From: JBCBEX01 sp038528235
GTDB lineage: Bacteria > Bacteroidota > Rhodothermia > Rhodothermales > Rubricoccaceae
Length of the DNA: 64,000 bases
NCBI GenBank assembly: GCA_038528235.1
Contig: JBCBEX010000002.1
Coordinates: 78,876-142,875 of the forward strand
Direction of reading: 5' to 3'
Shown here: piece after piece, positions 60,985 to 64,000 of the stretch
Layout: every line of letters starts with the position of its first letter
Position numbering within the stretch: position 1 is the first letter of the stretch
The notes under the pieces: generated by a model
The model's database searches: none
What the model was told of the DNA's origin: nothing
What the model saw: the letters and a program-made list of their open reading frames with translations, nothing else
Position numbers and translations under genes: made by a program

Positions 60985-61968
60985 TCAGATCACCAGCCAG
61001 ACCACGTAGCCGACATACACCGACATCAGCAGCGCGCCCTCCCAGCGGTCCATCGTGCGCTGCGTCGCCATGGTGATGTGCACCAGGAGCGTCACGCCGA
61101 TCATGACCGCGAGGCTGTCCGCACCAACGCCGTCGGACGCGATGGGTTGGATGAGCGCCGTCGGGCCGAGCACGCCGAGCACATTGAAGACGTTGGACCC
61201 CACCGCGTTGCCGAGCGCCATGGTACCCTGCCCGCGCATCGCCGCCACGACGGTCGTGGCAAGCTCAGGCAGGCTCGTCCCCAGCGCCACGAGCGTTAAT
61301 CCGATGACGGCCTCGGACACGCCGAAGCCGCGCGCCGCCGACTCGGCGCCTGCGAGCAAGAGCTTGCCGCCGATCACGAGCCCGACCAACCCGACGGCGA
61401 CGAACAGGAGATCGCGCCACACGGACGCCCCGAAGCTGACCGGCAGGTCTTCGGCGATGGGGGCGTCGGGGTTGTCCGCCACCGCCTCGCGGGCCGCACG
61501 GTGCACGGCGGCTTCCCGTCGGCTCTGCCAGATGCTGTACCACACGTACGTGACGATGCCGACGGTGAGCACCGCCCCCTCCCAGCGCTCGACGCTGCCA
61601 TCGAGCAGGAAGGCAACCATGAGCAGCGACGACGCAAGCACCACGGGCATATCGATCCGGATCAGCTGCCGCTCAATCGCAAGCGGGGCGATGGCCGCCG
61701 CGACGCCGACGATGAGCGCGAGGTTGGCGATGTTCGACCCGACCACGTTGCCGAGCGCGATCCCGCCGTCGCCCGCGAGCGCTGCGGCGATGCAGATCAC
61801 CAATTCGGGGCTACTCGTCCCAAACGCGACCACCGTGAGCCCCACTACGAGCGGCGACAGCCCGAAGCGGAGGGCCAACGCCGAGGCGCCGCGTACGAGG
61901 GCCTCCGCGCCGACGAGCAGCAGCGTGAAGCCGCCGACCATGAACGCGAGACTCTGAAGCAAGGACAT
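60985..61968 (-). CDS. Calcium/sodium antiporter (CaCA family, YrbG-like)
   Basis: A 327-residue inner-membrane exchanger with two inverted halves. Each half has the CaCA alpha motif: VVAFGTSSPELV with GNVVGSNIANL, and LVALGTSLPELATT with GNAVGSNVFNVLG. About ten hydrophobic segments with a central charged loop (about 155-190). It resembles YrbG-type K+-independent Ca2+/Na+ exchangers. The ATG at 61968 (MSLLQSLAFMVGG) was chosen because upstream residues are not membrane-like. Confidence 0.92.
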   Translation of the reverse strand: MSLLQSLAFMVGGFTLLLVGAEALVRGASALALRFGLSPLVVGLTVVAFGTSSPELVICIAAALAGDGGIALGNVVGSNIANLALIVGVAAAIAPLAIERQLIRIDMPVVLASSLLMVAFLLDGSVERWEGAVLTVGIVTYVWYSIWQSRREAAVHRAAREAVADNPDAPIAEDLPVSFGASVWRDLLFVAVGLVGLVIGGKLLLAGAESAARGFGVSEAVIGLTLVALGTSLPELATTVVAAMRGQGTMALGNAVGSNVFNVLGVLGPTALIQPIASDGVGADSLAVMIGVTLLVHITMATQRTMDRWEGALLMSVYVGYVVWLVI

Positions 61969-62112
61969 AGGAGAGCGAGGTGTGCGGAAAGCTGCACCGA
62001 CGTACACAGGCCCCGCGCGAATCGTTCAGGCTTCGCCCCGGCTTCCCCTCTTTTTCGGGAAGGCTCGTCGCTGAAACACTTTTCGCACACATACAACGAG
62101 ATAGCTGCCCGC

Positions 62113-62988
62113 CTACCGCCCCTGCACTGTCACGGTCCCTACTCCCGCTCGCGCCTCCACGCGCGCTCCAGACGCACCGCCGACGCGACCCGTCACGCGC
62201 TGCCCCGTCTCCGTCTCGGCTCGGTCCGTCGATGCCGACGCGAACCCGTCCACACGCACGAGGCCCGTGCCGCTCGCGGCGTCGAGTTCGGCGTCCGTGT
62301 CGGCGGGCAGTTCCACGTCGATGCGCCCCTCCTCGACCGCAACGATGAGCCGGGCCTGCGGCGCCAGCGCTGCCACGACGGCCTCGACGCCCCCGGCTGC
62401 AGCGATCAGATGCGTGGTGTCGCTGGCGAGGGCGTCGGCGCGGACGGCACCGTCGCCCGTCTGCGCGGTCACCGCTGGCCCAGCCACCTGCGTCAGCGTA
62501 ATGGCGCCCTCGTCGAGCTGGAGGTACAGGCGAGCCTCGGCAGGCACGAGGGCCTCGAACGCGGTTTCGATGCCGGGCGGCTGCGGGGCAGGCGCGATGA
62601 CCTGCACGATCTCGTCGTCCCCGTCGATGCGGACCACCTCGCCGCGACCGAGCCGTTGGCGGGCCGAGCCCTCCGTCGCGCCGCGTGCCGTGCGGACGAC
62701 CTGCACCGTCGCCACCGTCGCGGTGTCGCTACCAGTCACCTCGATGCGGCCGACCTCGGCCTGCAGCACGAGCGTTCGGCCGTCTAGCGCGATCGCGTGC
62801 GTCACCGTGTCGCGCACCGCCAAGCGCTCGAACCGAAATGGCGAGTCGCCATCGCCTGAGCACCCCGTGCACCAGAGGACCAACACGAGGCATGACGCAC
62901 GGACAAGGCGGGGAATCAGGGAGCAGTCGCTCCGATGCCCGTTTGTCTGCCGACCCGCGACCTGCGAACCTTGACCTGCGCCGCTCAC
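62113..62988 (-). CDS. DUF4097-like putative adhesin lipoprotein
   Basis: A 291-residue protein with a basic N-terminal stretch, then a lipoprotein-type signal (VLVLWCTGC) and a right-handed repetitive beta domain of the DUF4097 (bacterial adhesin-like beta-helix) type (LVLQAEVGRIEVTGSDTATV; LYLQLDEGAITLTQVAG; LIVAVEEGRIDVELPADTDAELDA). The start is a GTG at 62988 overlapping the ftsX stop by 4 bp (GTGA), giving translational coupling with ftsX. A role in envelope stress or surface attachment is possible, not shown. Confidence 0.75.
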   Translation of the reverse strand: MSGAGQGSQVAGRQTNGHRSDCSLIPRLVRASCLVLVLWCTGCSGDGDSPFRFERLAVRDTVTHAIALDGRTLVLQAEVGRIEVTGSDTATVATVQVVRTARGATEGSARQRLGRGEVVRIDGDDEIVQVIAPAPQPPGIETAFEALVPAEARLYLQLDEGAITLTQVAGPAVTAQTGDGAVRADALASDTTHLIAAAGGVEAVVAALAPQARLIVAVEEGRIDVELPADTDAELDAASGTGLVRVDGFASASTDRAETETGQRVTGRVGGASGARVEARAGVGTVTVQGR

Positions 62989-63872
62989 GACAGCGTGATG
63001 CGCTGGACGAAGCGACGCACCGCGACCCACGAGGCGAGCCAGCCGAAGAGCGCGCCGAGCACGAACACAGCCCCGAACGTGGCGAAGGGCGAACCGAGCG
63101 GCCAGCCACGCCCAGCCAACTGCGGAATCTGCCCGAGCAGCGCGCCGTAGGTCGCCCAGATCACGGTGCAGGCGACCACGGCTGCGATCAGCCCCTGCGC
63201 GATGCCTTCGACGAGGAAGGGGCGCTGGATGAAGCTGTTGGTCGCGCCGACGAGCTTCATCGTGCGGATGAGCATGCGCCGCGCGTAGATCGTCAGCCGG
63301 ATCGTGTTGCCCACGAGGAAAAGCGCTGTCAGCACAACCAGCACCGCGAGCGCGAGCGCGACCGTCTGCACCACTCGGAGGTTTTCGATGAACCGGCTGA
63401 TGAGATCTTCGTCGTACTCGACTTCGTCGACTCCACGCATCGGTTCTACTGTCGCAGCAATCGCGTCGATACTGTCCGCGTTGGCATACTCTGGTGTGAC
63501 CTGCACGCGAAAAGAGGCGGGGAGAAAGTTCTCGCCGACGACGTCACCGGCTCCTTCGCCAAACTCTTCTTCAAAGATGCGGTAAGCCTCTTCCTGGGAG
63601 ATGAAGGCTGTCTCGGCAATACCTGGGTGACCAAGGAGACGATTGTTGACGACCTGCTGCGTTCGCGTGTCCGCACCGAGGTCCAGGAACACTTCGAACT
63701 CGCTCACGCGCTGAAGCAGGTCATCAACTTCTTGCTGACCCAGCCACAGAAATAGCCCAAAGAGCCCGATGAGCACGAGCGCCACCACGAGCGCGCTCAC
63801 GGAGGTGACGGTGGCGAACTTGGCGCGGCCGAAGCCCGCGAGGCCTTCGCGGATCGAGTACGAGAGAGCCAT
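62985..63872 (-). CDS. ftsX: Cell-division ABC transporter permease FtsX
   Basis: A 295-residue permease with four transmembrane helices: one near residues 20-45, and three in the C-terminal half (about 170-190, 220-240 and 265-285). Between the first and second is an extracytoplasmic domain (about 47-160). The FtsX/MacB-type motif RMLIRTMKLVGATNSFIQRPFLVEG is present. With FtsE it controls peptidoglycan hydrolases at the septum. ftsE is not visible in the window. The ATG at 63872 fits the family start (MALSYSIREGL). Confidence 0.93.
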   Translation of the reverse strand: MALSYSIREGLAGFGRAKFATVTSVSALVVALVLIGLFGLFLWLGQQEVDDLLQRVSEFEVFLDLGADTRTQQVVNNRLLGHPGIAETAFISQEEAYRIFEEEFGEGAGDVVGENFLPASFRVQVTPEYANADSIDAIAATVEPMRGVDEVEYDEDLISRFIENLRVVQTVALALAVLVVLTALFLVGNTIRLTIYARRMLIRTMKLVGATNSFIQRPFLVEGIAQGLIAAVVACTVIWATYGALLGQIPQLAGRGWPLGSPFATFGAVFVLGALFGWLASWVAVRRFVQRITLS

Positions 63873-63933
63873 GCTGGAGGTCGAGGGTCGAGGGTCGTGT
63901 GCGGCGAACCTGCGGCAGCCGTCCCAAAATACC

Positions 63934-63993
63934 GTGGCGGTGTGGCGGTGTGGCGGTGTGGCGGTGTGGCGGTGTGGCGGTGTGGCGGTGTGG
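63934..63993. repeat. 8-bp tandem repeat (GTGGCGGT)n
   Basis: About 7.5 perfect copies of GTGGCGGT over 60 bp, lying 60-120 bp upstream of ftsX. A unit number change would alter promoter spacing without affecting a reading frame. Confidence 0.9.
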
Positions 63994-64000
63994 AAGCAAA

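Noticed and set aside
62042..62062. Hairpin CTTCCC/GGGAAG between the antiporter and DUF4097 genes
   Set aside because: Only 6 bp with a long T-containing loop and no trailing T-run in the gene direction.
63934..63993. CRISPR array
   Set aside because: The repeats are 8 bp, directly abutting and lack spacers; it is a simple tandem repeat.

Overview
The window is GC-rich chromosomal DNA from a Gram-negative bacterium. It looks most like a halophilic or marine member of Rhodothermota/Bacteroidota (Rhodothermales, Salinibacter/Rubricoccus-like). The evidence is several short lipoproteins with clear lipoboxes, many outer-membrane/secreted FN3, TPR and beta-barrel proteins, a cbb3-oxidase maturation set, few Shine-Dalgarno-like sites and dense GTGA/ATGA gene overlaps. 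This assignment is inference from gene content; no rRNA or other phylogenetic marker is present. No phage, IS element, integrase or CRISPR array was found.

Layout. 0-5 kb: an ECF sigma factor with a small zinc-finger partner, then a polyhydroxyalkanoate (PHA) granule locus (patatin-like hydrolase, two phasins, PhaR-type regulator, divergent PHA-granule protein) with no PHA synthase. 5-10 kb: cbb3 oxidase assembly genes ccoG, a short membrane protein in the ccoH slot, ccoI, ccoS, and a tail-anchored FN3-like protein. 10-13.5 kb: Na/Pi symporter with PhoU-like partner, GNAT acetyltransferase, ICMT-like methyltransferase. 13.5-22 kb: tRNA-Glu, a Ser/Thr kinase with TPRs, and a signalling group on the minus strand (TonB-C-like lipoprotein, Rab-like small GTPase, soluble histidine kinase, sigma-54 response regulator). 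22-30.5 kb: MgtE, LOG-family protein, a secreted TPR protein behind a sigma-54-like promoter, a NarX/NarL-type pair, lipoproteins. 30.6-39.5 kb: type I pullulanase, L,D-transpeptidase, SDR, ferredoxin-like protein, GNAT, barrel protein, WD40 protein coupled to ispG, lipoprotein. 39.5-42.3 kb: BlaI/BlaR1-type pair behind a tandem TACA-N2-TGTA operator. 42.3-60.8 kb: an 18-kb minus-strand run encoding an outer-membrane barrel, a giant secreted protein of about 4,094 residues, an FN3 protein and a TPR protein. 61-64 kb: Ca/Na antiporter, DUF4097-like lipoprotein, ftsX and a short tandem repeat.

The most unusual content is the 18-kb surface-protein gene run (with a diverged internal duplication of about 750 residues in the giant protein), the Rab-like GTPase/kinase/sigma-54 group, and a two-copy palindromic repeat, one copy of which supplies the start codon of the TPR gene. 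No function could be assigned to the giant-protein run from sequence alone.
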